Shown here one piece after another: positions 11,511 through 26,014 of a stretch of 64,000 nucleotides of DNA; the first letter of the stretch is position 1; the number at the start of each line of letters is the position of its first letter. The stretch covers positions 6,992,049-7,056,048 of the forward strand of contig OX155967.1 in NCBI GenBank assembly GCA_944548615.1, in the 5' to 3' direction. The position numbers and the translations under genes are program-made. The DNA comes from Micropterix aruncella. Taxonomy: Eukaryota > Arthropoda > Insecta > Lepidoptera > Micropterigidae. The notes beneath the pieces were generated by a model, which saw nothing but the letters and a program-made list of their open reading frames with translations, had not been told where the DNA came from and did no database searches.

Positions 11511-12215
11511 ACTTTTCAATTGCCTATAACTTTGAACCTAATATCTGCCTAATTAAATTTCCTGTGAATTTTAAGTAATGGGTACTTATTACGTAACGAA
11601 GTTTTTCTGATTTTGTACTTTTAAAATAATATTTGTATTTTATTGTTTGAATGGATTTCTGTACGCAATATTGTTTTAAAAAATATTGTACCTGCGCCTA
11701 AAAGGCAAGTTATGCTGCACTGAATAATTGTAAAGCTCTATGTTACTACACTACAATCACATAAAAAATAAATTGAAAAATTGAAATAAACAGTGTTTAT
11801 TTTTAGGTGTCTGAGTTGTTTATTTTACTGAATATGTCGAAAAATATTTTTTTTAATGTTTGTCGAAAAAGACAATTTAGCGGATCGAGGTGCGATGGTG
11901 CTGCACCCCCCCCCCCCACCCCGCCCTCCAGTAAAATATCCCATATGCTATAATGGTATGCGCAAACGCGTAAGCAACTACTTTTAATACCGGTTCGACA
12001 TTGCGTTTCGTAAAAGCTTAAATGGATTCATTATTTTACATATTTTTGCCGATATATTGTAAATATGGTTAGGCCCGGATTGGCTTCTTTGGTGGCCCTC
12101 GGCTAGAGACTATAGAGGGGTCCCTTAGCAAGAGGGGTTCCGGGGTCCTCCCACCCGGACACTGATCATCTATCTCAACCTTATCTATTGGCTGTTTCTT
12201 TTTTATCCATATTAC
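11511..12215. other. Spacer with a poly-C run
   Basis: A C9 run lies near 11907, and GGCCCGGATTGGC at about 12072 resembles the CAGGGCCGGAT-type ends of some hAT-like elements. Nothing coding is recognised. Confidence 0.25.
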
Positions 12216-12219
12216 AGCG

Positions 12220-12500
12220 ATCGGGTGGCTCGGGATTGGGTAGCTAACGGATTGTTTCTAAGCGTAGGTGACGCCAGGTCAACAGCTAACCCCGCTTTTT
12301 TGGAAACGTACGTCTCCATAATTCCACGCTTAAGTATTCGCCGGATTGCGCCGGAAGCCGCACGGCGCGCAAACCGAACTGTTCTGCGCGAGGTGTTTCA
12401 CCGGATCCGCACATCCGATGGCAGCCGCAGACAGTGTTCACAGCGGCCTTCCAGGTCAAGTCCCTCTTAGAAGAGTCTATCTCATCGAACACGCAGAAGT
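12220..12500. repeat. Diverged GC-rich repeat, possibly related to family A
   Basis: GC-rich sequence with phrases reminiscent of family A (GATTGGGTAGCTAACGG; GCCGCACGGCGCGC) but too diverged for a firm match. No gene was recognised. Confidence 0.3.
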
Positions 12501-12559
12501 GCGTTCACAATACTTTCTCTCTGGGGGTAAAGAAAAGTTTGGGAATGGGTGCAATAGAT

Positions 12560-13320
12560 CAGTGGTCGATTCATGATTCCGGTATATCGTAACAGTGTGT
12601 TTGTTTCCAGTATCTAGGTACATCCTGCATTGCACGCGCCATCCATCATGATTGAAATTTCATTAATCTCACAAAGCAGCCCCTCGCAGCCTGGGCGTCC
12701 TCCAGCCTCGGAGCGGAGCGTTCCGATAAATTGAACACCCGGGACATATAATACAGCGATCAATTCCGACGGGATTAAGACAAGTGCGACGTGTTGATCG
12801 AAAACATAATATTATGTATGTCATGATTGATTGAGACATGGACTGGACATAGTCTAGACGGAAAGGGGCGGAATTTATATTATTGTTTACTAGCTGACCC
12901 AACAAACATTATTTTATTTATTTTTTATTATTTTTTTAATTTTTTTATTGGTTTTATCAAATTAACCATTTACAATAAGTATAATATTAAAACAAATGGC
13001 ATAAATCTTCCTCTTTCATTCACTGGCTAGTGCTGCCCAACTGGGATATACCCGTTCCAGGGCAAGCAATTTACATAATTACATTTAAAACGAGGGTCGA
13101 TGAACCAACCAAACACAATAATAAAATATATATATATATAATAATAAAAAAATATATATAATAATAAAAAATTGTTAAAAATTACAATATTATATAGGAA
13201 ATAGAAATACTAAATACATTAGAATACACATATACTATCCTGTCCACATTTCGATAAATTTGTTTGTGATCGTTTTGTGAATGTGTGAAAAGTTATTGCA
13301 ATATATAAACAATAGGGCAG
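12560..13320. other. AT-rich spacer with short AT/ATA microsatellites
   Basis: Contains an unassigned GC-richer patch (12660-12800), poly-T tracts (12910-12950) and (TA)n/(ATA)n runs at 13120-13170. No gene seen. Confidence 0.3.
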
Positions 13321-13321
13321 T

Positions 13322-13475
13322 GTTGACTACAGCGGGCGAACCCGTTACCACAGGCTGGTATAACGATATGTGATCATTCTTTAAGCCGTGGGATGAACGT
13401 AGAAGACTCAGAGACAAGACAATCTACCGTCTAGCTCCGCTAACAAGCCCGTTAGAGGCCCAACGCCTTACGGCG
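13322..13475 (+). repeat. Family A, 5' fragment
   Basis: TGACTACAGCGGGCGAACCC begins the copy. It continues through the GTAGAAGACT and CCGTCTAGCTCCGC landmarks, then is lost after about 150 bases. It is truncated and more diverged than other copies. Confidence 0.6.
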
Positions 13476-13544
13476 AGGCACCGGAATATGTGAACCGGAG
13501 GCACCGGAATATATAAACAAAGTAAAGTAAAAAAAAACTTTCAT

Positions 13545-13645
13545 ATCAATCAGAACCCCCCCGTTCCAAACCCTCAACCCCCTAACTCCCCACAACTCTC
13601 CATCCAAACTCTACCCCCACAACCCCCCCCCCCTATTTCCCCCTT
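13545..13645. repeat. C-rich low-complexity tract
   Basis: Runs of C4-C9 in a pyrimidine-rich plus strand, so the minus strand is G-rich and prone to quadruplex formation. A longer tract of the same style is at 52045-52330. Confidence 0.7.
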
Positions 13646-13894
13646 ACAAACTCCACCCCATACCAAATAAAAAAACTGCATTTGTTGGACAGATAGCGAA
13701 ACAACACAGAAGTAGAAAAATGTAATTTAAATATAACAAGATCTTCCAGATTTTTTTCAATTGAATACATTTGCTTAAAATATTCCGAGAGCATAGATAT
13801 AGGAAACAAACAAAGAATCAACCTAATGACGTTCCTATTCAAAAAAGAATTACTGGTATCTATCGTTCGAATCGTGAGTAGAAAAAAAACATTT

Positions 13895-14075
13895 TCAGTT
13901 TTCCCCGAATTCCCTACCCAAGGATGAATCCCAAGCTAAGGCCAGTGGATCAGTTCCTCTAGGGGGATGGCCCTCGGGCGCTACTGAGCGGTGTGCGCAT
14001 CGTGCGGCGTCAGTCGACTGCCAGCCGACTGTCTGCCAATCGACTGTTGCGTTTCGGCTAACAACTGGAGGGCTA
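13895..14075 (-). repeat. Family A-like diverged fragment, reverse
   Basis: GTGCGGCGTCAGTCGACTGC and neighbouring sequence resemble the reverse-oriented family A copy at 26165-26600 (GTGCGGCGTCAGCCAACCGA). Divergence is high. Confidence 0.4.
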
Positions 14076-14123
14076 ACAATCAACTGTTGCATTTCGGAAA
14101 CAATATACGCTTTCCTAAGCAAC

Positions 14124-14755
14124 TAGGGTTGTCGACTACAGTGGGCGAGCCCGTCACCTCAGGAAGTTTTAACGATTAGTCGTTCTATCTCCCTGGAGTG
14201 AGCGCAGAAGACTTAGACAAAACGATCCACCGTCTAGCTCCGCCACAAACCCGTAAGAGGCCAACGCCATAAACGCCACGCCCTTACTTCCAATTGTGAC
14301 CAGATTACTCCAGTCTCTCGATTGGGTACGAGTTCGAGGTCGCTTGCGCGGTCCTCTCCCCTACGAAGCGGTAAAACGGTGTAAACCGAATCTATCGCAG
14401 ACCACAGCGTCCTTTACCCGGCTGTTCACCCAGGATCGGGTAGCCGATGGTCGTTTCGAGAGCAGTCGCCGTAAGGTCCGCAACCACCCCCGCTCTATAG
14501 GAAACAGTACTGCTTTCAGACTCCCCCGACTGTTAGTCAGAGTGCGCAATCGATTGGCTTATGCCGCACGGTGCGCAGACCGTCCAGGAGCGCCAGAAGG
14601 TTAATTCCCAGAGGAAACTAACCATAAGGCCAGAGTCCTACCCAGGCTCGCACTTCATGCGTGGAGGTCGTCGGATAGGTGTGTTGACCAGTGAGTGTGA
14701 CCAACCCTGAACAGAATTGACCTTCTGGCCAACTCAGCAAGGGCCCATTAACCCC
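14124..14755 (+). repeat. Family A, near full-length copy
   Basis: Begins GGTTGTCGACTACAGTGGGC and ends near CAGCAAGGGCCCATTA. It is collinear with the copy at 4991-5652 except for small deletions near 14270. This is one of the most complete copies for defining the family. Confidence 0.65.
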
Positions 14756-15515
14756 CTGATTTCCTAAGCAGCGGGGGTGTATGCTGAACTGATATCAGCC
14801 ACTCTTGAAATGACCATTGGCCGCCCGATCCTGAGGGATAGACGGGCAACGGAGCCTTGATCTGCGATAAATTCAAATTGCATTACCGCTGAATTACATC
14901 AACTATTGTAGGGCCAATATCAATGTGCACCTGAAGTCATAAAGCATTAGGCCGGACGACGCGCGTAAGGATGTCCAACAAGTCGACGTTGCTTATCGAT
15001 AATTTACTCAAATCAAATCAAATAATTTATTCTCTTAAAAACTTATGTGTAGTTGCGTAGACATTGTATCATTGCTTACATTTATACTTCTTACATTATT
15101 TAATTCCCTATAATGTTGCCGAACAAAATGAAAAATATTTTTTATTTAGAATGTCGTACAAAAATACATCGGGATTTTTTTATAGAAATCGTTTTTTTAA
15201 CCATTTTTTTGTTTCTTGATTTGGTATTTTAAATGGTATTAAAATTGAAATTCTTCGTGTCGCTTTCATCACTATCATTATAATGAGCTTTCAGGGAATA
15301 AAGGGAATTCAAGAGAAATCAATAATGACTAAGCCAATACATTACAGTGTTGCGAAATACATAACTGATGAATTGAAATATTCTGATAGATAAAAGTAGC
15401 GATTGCAAAATATTTAACGACCAAATTCAAGCATTTGTGTCATTGTCACCTAATTAAATGAAGCTCTGTAATCAATTGTAGTTTGCCGGCAGTCAGTTAG
15501 TTTGTCTGTCGAGCA
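14756..15515. repeat. Spacer with a LINE 3'-tail-like (AATCA)n segment
   Basis: CAAATCAAATCAAATAATTT at about 15009 followed by TTATTCTC is nearly repeated at 26885. It looks like the end of a minus-strand retroelement with a (TGATT)n tail. The segment 14914-14965 is the reverse complement of 19030-19078, another short dispersed repeat. The rest is AT-rich and empty. Confidence 0.35.
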
Positions 15516-15569
15516 GTGCGGTGCAGTATAATTTCTAACAGTGCAACTAAGGAGAATTTACAACCATCA

Positions 15570-18500
15570 ATGGAGACATTATTTTGTAACGTGGAATTAG
15601 TAAAGTTGAAGGGCGATATTAACATACAAACTCGGTGTCTTATCCATAACGTTTTGACATTTTTTGACGAACTTAAAAGAGACCCAGCAAAAATTTCTGT
15701 CATCAATCTTAATAAACCTCAAGAGCTGACGGCGTCAATTTGTGGAGTATCTTTGCGGACTGTCAAAAAAATAAAACAAGAAGTTTTACAATCAGGGCTT
15801 CCTACTACACCAAGAGAGACGTTTAAGAAGCCGGCACTGTAACCAATTTAGATAACTTCGACATCGATGTGCTGAGACGTATCATCACATCATATTATGA
15901 TAACGGAGAATATCCTACCGTGGACAATATACTCAACAAATTTAAGGATGCCATACCTGGATTTAAATGCGGGAAAAGTTCCATGAAAACCATTTTATTT
16001 ATTTATTTATTTATTTATTTCGGGAAACATACAGCGCTTCATTAATTATTACTAATTATTCTAATACACAGTTTCGCTGGCCGATTAATTGTTTCCTACA
16101 TTATTTTCTTATACGGTAGATCAAAAAATTGCATTGCACTAAATTAAATTAAATTAAATTGCAATTGAACTATTGTAAGGATAGGAAAGGAGAGGGATGG
16201 GATATATGTAGGATAGGATATAGATATTCAAATTATATTCACTGTGTAATCACTTCCTAGACGCCTAGTGAGCTAAGGACAGCTTCGCTGAATTTAGGTT
16301 GATTCAGGTAAAAAATGTCGATATCTTCGAATCGTCTATTATATGTGGTCATCAAGCGGTGCATAACAGAGTTTTGGGCGTAACTAGTATTCACACGAGG
16401 GATTTCGAACGTACGAGGAGAGCGAACCCTTCGTGGTGGAACTAACAACGACAGTTTATTTACCAAATGAGGGCTATCAATTTTGTTGTGAATTATTTTA
16501 TGCAATAATATCATATCAGCCGCTGTGCGGCGGTTTTCCAGTGAACACATACTGAAATAGTTCAGCCTGCTCTCGTAGGTTCCAAGTCCCAAGTGCTCAC
16601 GATAGTCCAGGTATCTAGTAAAACGTCTTTGGACGCCCTCCACCCTATTTTTATACACGCCATATTGCGGATTCCAAATCTGCGATGCGAACTCTAAGGT
16701 GCTACGAACATAGGAAAAGTAAAGCGTTTTAAAGATGTTAATGTTCGAGAATGGTTTACATATTCTATTAACAAAACCCAGAGTCCTCAACGCCTTGCTA
16801 ACAATACAGTTGATGTGTTGATCGAACGTCAGCTTTTGATCCAGTTGTACCCCAAGATCTCGAATGCACTGAACTTCAGGGATATATTCACCATTCACGC
16901 GGTATTTGAAGTTGATGCTTTCCTTTTTGCGACTGAATATAATGCTATTACATTTGGTAGCATTTAAAGTGAGCTTATTTTTCACGCAATATTCGAAGAG
17001 TCGGTCAATATCTGTCTGAATATGGAGGCAATCAGCCATGCTATCCACTTGAGCATAGACTTTGAGATCATCCGCGTATAATATATAACGTCCTCTGGTG
17101 AAGCATAAGCCAATGTCAAATATATAAGCGTTAAACAGTAAAGGACCTAAATGAGAGCCCTGTGGAACTCCAGAAGGGACTGTCGCGAAGTTAGACCTGA
17201 AACCACCAACTGCTACAGCTTGGTGCCGGTTTGTTATATAAGAGGAAATCCACCTAAAAAGGTCTCCGTGCACTCCCAGCCTCCTTAATTTATAAAGAAG
17301 AATCGGGTGATCAACCCGATCAAATGCCTTAGCGAAGTCTGTGTAGATAGCGTCCACTTGTTTTCGCCCGTCCATGGTCATTAGGATAAAGTTAGTATAT
17401 TCCGCCAAGTTTGATACTACCGAACGCTGCTTGAGAAATCCGTGTTGCTCAGCAGGTAGAAAAGTTGCAATATATGGATATAACTGTGAGTATACCACCT
17501 TTTCGAACAGTTTACTTAAGACAGAAAGAATTGATATGGGCCTATAATTGCTAACTGTGTTTTTACAGCCTGCTTTATGAATCGGGACTATGAGCGCCTC
17601 TTTCCACTTTCTAGGGAAGATTCCTTGAGCTAACGACAGGCGGAAAATCAGAGTATAAGTTAAAATTTGCAGAGTATAGGTTACAAATATCGAAATGGCG
17701 ACGACGGACGGAAATATTTAATGGAAAGGAGTGACATTAAGTGTGCCAGAATGGACTTTTTAAGAAAAATGCACAACTTAATTACCACCAATGATTCTCA
17801 ATCCCGATTTTACCTCGATGAGACCTGGGTTAACCAGAATCATTCAAGAAGACGTATGTGGCACGACGAAAACGACGAAGGTGGATTTAAGAACCAGAAA
17901 ACCGGAAAGGGATCTAGACTTATTCTTTGTCATGCTGGGTCTGCAAGTTGTTGGCTAAAGGCTAAATTGTTGTTTAGAGCGGTGAAATCTAAGAACTTAG
18001 ACTATCATACAGAAATGAATGGTGACACATATATGGAGTGGTTCGAACGTTTTTTAAAAGTACTCGAAGAGCCATCCATTATTATCATCGATAACGCAAG
18101 TTACCATTCAGTTCAGCTCGAAAAGATACCTAATTCAAAAACGAAGAAAGCAGAAATACAAGAATGGTTGAGAAAAAAAAACATTGCCTTTGAAAGTACC
18201 GAGATTGTAGAGGAGTTAATACGTAAGGTGAAAGCAAGTAATCCTTCGAAAGTGTATGCTTTGGATCAATTGGCAAACGAATTAGGACACGAATTGATAC
18301 GCTTACCACCATACCACTGTCAATATAATCCTATTGAGCTCATCTGGGCTCAGGTTAAAGGAGAAGTCGCTTCGAAGAACAATACGTTTAATTTAGCAGA
18401 TGTCGAGAAATTGTTTCACGAAGCCGTCGAAAATGTTACACAGGGAAATTGGGCCAAGTGTGTTAAACACGCGGAAGATCTGCAAAGAGCTGATTTTGAA

Positions 18501-18623
18501 AAATATATTTACAGAGACCAGCACCGTTTGGTTATAAATCTACAAGATAGCAGCGACAGCAGTTCAGATGACGAGGAAAATATAGCTTTTTTAATATATT
18601 TGTTTAGCCTGACCAACCTATAA
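15570..18623 (+). pseudogene. IS630-Tc1-mariner transposase (DD82E-like), split by a LINE
   Basis: A DDE transposase in three pieces. The N-terminal piece starts at ATG 15570 (METLFCNVEL) and includes an HTH-like SICGVSLRTVKKIKQE. A 1-base deletion at about 15836 shifts the frame, which continues as NFDIDVLRRI...KCGKSSMKTIL to about 15990. After the LINE at 15994-17662 it resumes with QSIGYKYRNG and runs open to 18623. Catalytic motifs are visible: YLDETWV (first D), IIIIDNASYH (second D) and PPYHCQYNPIELIW (E). I count 81 residues between the second D and the E, far more than the 34-41 of classical mariner and Tc1. This is close to the DD82E group I recall as Sailor. The frameshift plus the insertion make this copy inactive. 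I could not identify terminal inverted repeats. Confidence 0.8.
15994..17662 (-). mobile_element. Jockey/CR1-type LINE, 5'-truncated, antisense inside the DDE transposase
   Basis: On the minus strand a reverse transcriptase runs open from about 17660 (FPRKWKEALIVPIHKAGC, NYRPISIL) through the first internal ATG at 17498 to the stop at 16257. Motifs are AKAFDRVDH (A), SGVPQGSHLGPLL (B) and YILYADDL (C, YADD), followed by the typical C-terminal domain ending EAVLSSLGV. The endonuclease and gag parts are missing, as expected for 5' truncation. The 3' end, at low coordinates, has a short UTR and an (AAAT)n tail seen as TTTATTTATT at 15994-16020. The flanking host sequence rejoins as KTIL/QSIGYK. 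The remaining reading frame is undamaged, so the insertion is fairly young. Confidence 0.85.
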
Positions 18624-18839
18624 TTGTATTTTTTGTTAAAATGTAATTTGTAATATTTAGTACTTGGTTTCATGTTACATTTTAAGATAATATTTAGGTT
18701 AATGTAGATATTTTTTTAATATTCTTTAAACTTTTATTTCACTTTATTGTTGCATGTATACGTTAGTTTGTATTTATGAAAATTTTTCTTAATAAATGAG
18801 TTTAAAACTAACTAAACCAATTATTACAAATAAACCCAT
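18624..18839. other. AT-rich 3' flank of the DDE transposase
   Basis: No gene or recognisable inverted repeat end was found. Confidence 0.3.
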
Positions 18840-18962
18840 CGAAAATTTTCATCATAATCTATAATATCCATCGATATCTCTTGTCATCTTTATCGATCCA
18901 ACCATCGATCCTTCATAATCCATCGATATTCCATCGATACATCGATAATCCATCGATACTGC
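18840..18962. repeat. Cluster of ATCGAT motifs
   Basis: About ten copies of CATCGAT or ATCGAT in roughly 120 bases, mostly as degenerate TCCATCGATA units. In Drosophila, TATCGATA-type sites bind DREF and CGATA sites bind BEAF. Whether that applies here is unknown; a simple tandem repeat is the alternative. Confidence 0.6.
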
Positions 18963-19082
18963 TATTATTATTTTTAAAACACGCATCCCCATAGTGCGAG
19001 CGAAAGACAGCGAGTGTGAGCGAGAGGTCCGGCCTAATGATTTATGACTCCAAGTGCACGTTGATATTGGCCGTACTATAGA

Positions 19083-19210
19083 GCTGTCGACTACAACTGG
19101 CGAACCGAAAGGAAGTTTTAACGAAATTTGGTCGTTCTGTCTCCCGTGAGGTGAGCGCAGAAGACATAGGACAAAACAGTCCACCGTCAAGCTCCGCCAC
19201 ATGCCCGTAA
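19083..19210 (+). repeat. Family A, left part of a copy split by the Harbinger element
   Basis: GCTGTCGACTACAACTGGCG starts the copy. It runs to GCCACATGCCCGTAA, where the Harbinger begins. The remainder resumes at 24897 with TAAGAGGCCAATACCTTAAC and runs to about 25090. Other copies read continuously CCCGTAAGAGGCCAA, which gives the empty site. Confidence 0.8.
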
Positions 19211-20160
19211 AGCCTAAGTCACACGGAGCGAGTTTGCTCGCTGCGATCTATTCGCTGCGAATTTGCTCGCAGCGAATGAGCTCGCTATTTCAGTCACATG
19301 TGACGAGTAAACTCGCGTGCGCCGCGCGAGTTTCTACAGTTGGTCGACGTTACCGCGGGAAAATGTCGTCCGTCGGACAACGTCGCGCACGTCTCAGAGA
19401 ATTGATTCGTTTGGCTTGCGCGGAATTAGCAGACCAAACGCTGAAAAAGCTCAATCGGAAGAAAAGAACGAAGTGGGTACGTAAATGGATTGGACGAAGA
19501 GATAAATATGGAGCTTCTAATACCCTAATGAAAGAATTAGCTGCCGAAGAACCAACAGATTACAGAAATATTCTACGTATAACGAAAGATAAGTTTGAGG
19601 AATTACTTGAACTAATAAGTCCAGAAATAAGAAAACAAGACACAATTATGAGAAACGCCATTACATGCAGAACTAAATTGGAGATAACACTCAACTATAT
19701 TGGGAGTGGCAGTAGCCTGAAACAAATTTCCTACTTGTTTAGAGTGCCTCACAACACAATATCTACGTTTTTGCCTACGGTTTTGAATGCAATTTACAAA
19801 GCTTTGTCGCCATTCATACAGGTATGAACCAATTGTTTTTACTTTCAAACCTTTATTTTTTTATTCTATGTGTATATAACAAGTTTTTTTATTCTGGGTC
19901 TTTTATAATGGGACTAAGTGGGTTCATAAATAGATTATATGGAGAGATAAACAGATTATATGGATAGATAGGATGGAGAGATAAACATGAAACTTATACT
20001 ACTGTTATGAAAGAATTCGCTGCCGAAGAACCGGCTTTAAGTACTAAAGGGTAAAATGAAACATACATTTTATTTTGTTTTATATTTAAGTATTACAAAA
20101 TATTTAAGAAAATAAAACCTCATTTCTAAGGACGATAACCGAAACTAAGCGGTGGTTACT

Positions 20161-21268
20161 TTAAGGGGCCTTCCACATTTTGTGCCCAAATTGTGACATT
20201 TTGATTGGTTTTCTTGTATAAAGTATAAAGAACTTCAATAAAAATATTATATAAATGGATAGATCTATCCTCGATGTAGACGCCCTTGGAAGTAGATTCT
20301 TGTTTTTTTTACTAGAATTATGAAAAAATCCTATTTTTTCAGCGTGTTTTAGGATTTCACGCTTAGGCGTTCGAGAAAATGGTAAAATTTTCGGTAAAAA
20401 TTTACTAAAATTACTGATTAAAAAATACTATCGAACTAAAAAAAAGATGATTAAAGACCTCTTTGGGGCTGGAATTTTTAATTTTGTACGAAAAATGGGT
20501 TAAAAAAATACGAAAATTTGAAGTTTTTCGCAAAACTAAGGGTTACATTTGATTTTATTCTGGAAATGTTAATGAGAATTTAGTAACAGGAACTGTTTTA
20601 AAAACAAACTATGAATCTTTGTTAACATAAAAAAAATTAAAGCTTGAGTAATTTCTAATATTTCTTTCATATTTTGAAACGCGACGGCGCGGCGGCGCGA
20701 CGCAAACCGACTGATTTGGCCGGAATCGCCGCCGTCGCGCTTTATATACGTTTTATAAAAATATGAAAGAAATATTAGAAGTAATTCAAACTTTAAAAAT
20801 ATTTTTTCTAAGCTTTATAAAGATTCAAATTTCTTTTTGAAATAATTTTTGTTACTAAATTAACGTATTATTTCCATAAAAAATCAAACGTAACTCTTAG
20901 TTTTGCGGAAAACTTAAAATTTTCATATTTTTTTTTTTTATTGTCGTACAAATTTCAAATTTGCAGCAACAAAGAAGTCTGTAATCGTCTGTTTTTAGTT
21001 CGAGAGTATTATTTATTTAGTAATTTTAGTTAGTTTTTAAAGTAAATTTTACCATTTTGTCGAACTCCTACGCGTGAAATCCGAAAACAGCCGCCGAAAA
21101 AATATGATTTTTTAATAATTCTATTAAGAAAAGCAAAAATCTACTTAATCTACATCAAGTATAGATCTATCCATTTATATAATATTTTCATTGAAGTTCT
21201 TTATACTTTAGACAAGAAAACCAATCAAAATGTCACAATTTGGACACAAAATGTGGAAGGCCTCTTAA
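20161..21268. mobile_element. Foldback element, 1.1 kb, TTAA-flanked
   Basis: The ends match as an inverted repeat: TTAAGGGGCCTTCCACATTT at the left and the complement of AAATGTGGAAGGCCTCTTAA at the right. The whole element folds on itself: arms of about 530 bp (with visible divergence) surround a GC-rich centre (20690-20745, GACGGCGCGGCGGCGCGACG). The TTAA at both outer edges suggests a piggyBac-type target. No protein is encoded. It sits in the intron of the Harbinger transposase. Confidence 0.85.
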
Positions 21269-21370
21269 GAAGATTGTATGGAAAAAATAACAAACTGGAC
21301 AAAGCGCTTCTTTTCGTCGGAGAACAAATCAGATATAAAACAATTTAGAAATACTAGTCAGATTCGCAGA

Positions 21371-24585
<3,215 letters not shown>

Positions 24586-24742
24586 TTTGAACTCGCGAAC
24601 AATAAAGCGACACAGCGTGGAGTGCAGGTAGCGCGGCGTCCGAGACGTGTGGCGTGGGCGCACGCACGACGCGAATGGCGTAGCAGCGAGTGCCTTGTCA
24701 CACAGCTCGCGCGTGCGTTCCATTCGCCGCGAGTAGCGCTCT

Positions 24743-24784
24743 CGCCGCGAGTATAATTGAACATGTTCAATTATACTCGCGGCG
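24743..24784. repeat. 42-bp perfect palindrome near the Harbinger right end
   Basis: A perfect inverted repeat centred on AACATGTT, with outer arms CGCCGCGAG/CTCGCGGCG, inside the array of subterminal TCGCCGCGAGT motifs. Likely part of the recognition region of the element. Confidence 0.9.
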
Positions 24785-24896
24785 TTTTTAGTCGCGGCGA
24801 GTGGATTTGAGTCGCCGCGAGTAGGTTGTCACAAGCAGCGATTTCACTCGCGGCGATTGAACTCGCAGCGAATACTCGCTTCGTGTGACTTAGACT

Positions 24897-25090
24897 TAAG
24901 AGGCCAATACCTTAACCACGAGATAGCCAGGCATATTATCCAGCGGGCCGACACTCGCGCCCTTACTACCAGTTGCAACCAAATTGCTCCGGTCTCCCGC
25001 CTGGTTACTGAATTACATCAGATAGAGGACTGCGCAAGCGGCCTTGGACCCATGACCAATCGGCAAGCCGGAGAAATACGGCTATAATCG
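24897..25090 (+). repeat. Family A, right part of the split copy
   Basis: Continuation of the copy begun at 19083, after the TAA duplication. It reads through CCACGAGATAGCCAGG and the CTTACTACCAGTTGCAACCA region, then degenerates. Confidence 0.75.
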
Positions 25091-25245
25091 GCTATAACAG
25101 GAGCGAGGCTGCCCGTTGGTTGCATCTCAGTGCCTCATGTAAGGCGTTGGATTCTGACGGGCGAGTTGGCAGAGATACATAGATAGCTAGATAGTCTACG
25201 TCTCCAAGTCTCGACGCTTCACCCAGGTTGAATGAACGATTATAT

Positions 25246-25532
25246 TGTAAGGCTGTGTGAGCCCTTACGGGCCCTTTACTCTTTATTACTAAGTTGCACT
25301 TAGGATAATCCTTTGTTCCCGCTGTACTACGCGCGGCGGCTCGAGCTAGAGCGCGGCGCAGTGTCGGTAAAGTGAAAGGCAGTATGTTATCTGGTTGACG
25401 ATTTAATTACGACTGTTTAGCGGTCAAGGCGCTCAAACGTTCAGTGTTTACAACGATGTAAATCCGTAATCTGACTATCTAATACTGCGACGGCAAACGA
25501 ACTATTACATTGTGTGTGACGTAGTCGCTACA
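25246..25532. mobile_element. Candidate solo LTR (287 bp)
   Basis: The segment starts TGTAAGGCTG and ends GTCGCTACA, so it has TG...CA termini. It is flanked by ATAT on both sides (25242-25245 and 25533-25536), as expected for a 4-bp duplication of the AT-rich sites favoured by many gypsy-type elements. No internal retroelement sequence adjoins it. A chance arrangement of TG/CA and AT-rich flanks is possible. Confidence 0.4.
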
Positions 25533-25536
25533 ATAT

Positions 25537-26014
25537 ATTGTTATGCCTTCCTGGGTTGACGGGTTTCCCTGTTGTAGTTTACACCACTCCACACTGGCCT
25601 TTCAGGTTATTTGTCTTTGTAAATAACCATAAGTTTATTTAAAAATGATAAAACAAATAAATTAGTCTCTAATGTGCTGCTAATCCTGTAATCCAAGACT
25701 TTCTTTCATCTCCCGAATTCTCCCCTCGTTTCGTTTTCTAAATTAGGGCTGTACAAGAAACAGCAGAATCAATTTCCTGTTATCGTAAGAAGGCTTTATT
25801 GATGCCACATTCTTAATCAAATCACGAAATGTATTAGTCGACCTTTCTCATGTATGGCCAGATTACGCACGGTGTGTTGAATCGTACCTATTAATCTTAT
25901 ACGAAATATTAGCCGCCTGTAATTCTCGTTTCTGCATCGCTAACTCTACGCATGATAAAGCTTGTGACTGGACAATGCGAACGAACAAAGAATGCAAAGA
26001 TGACCTCACGGGAG
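25537..26014. other. Spacer without recognisable gene
   Basis: No repeat or domain recognised. Confidence 0.3.
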
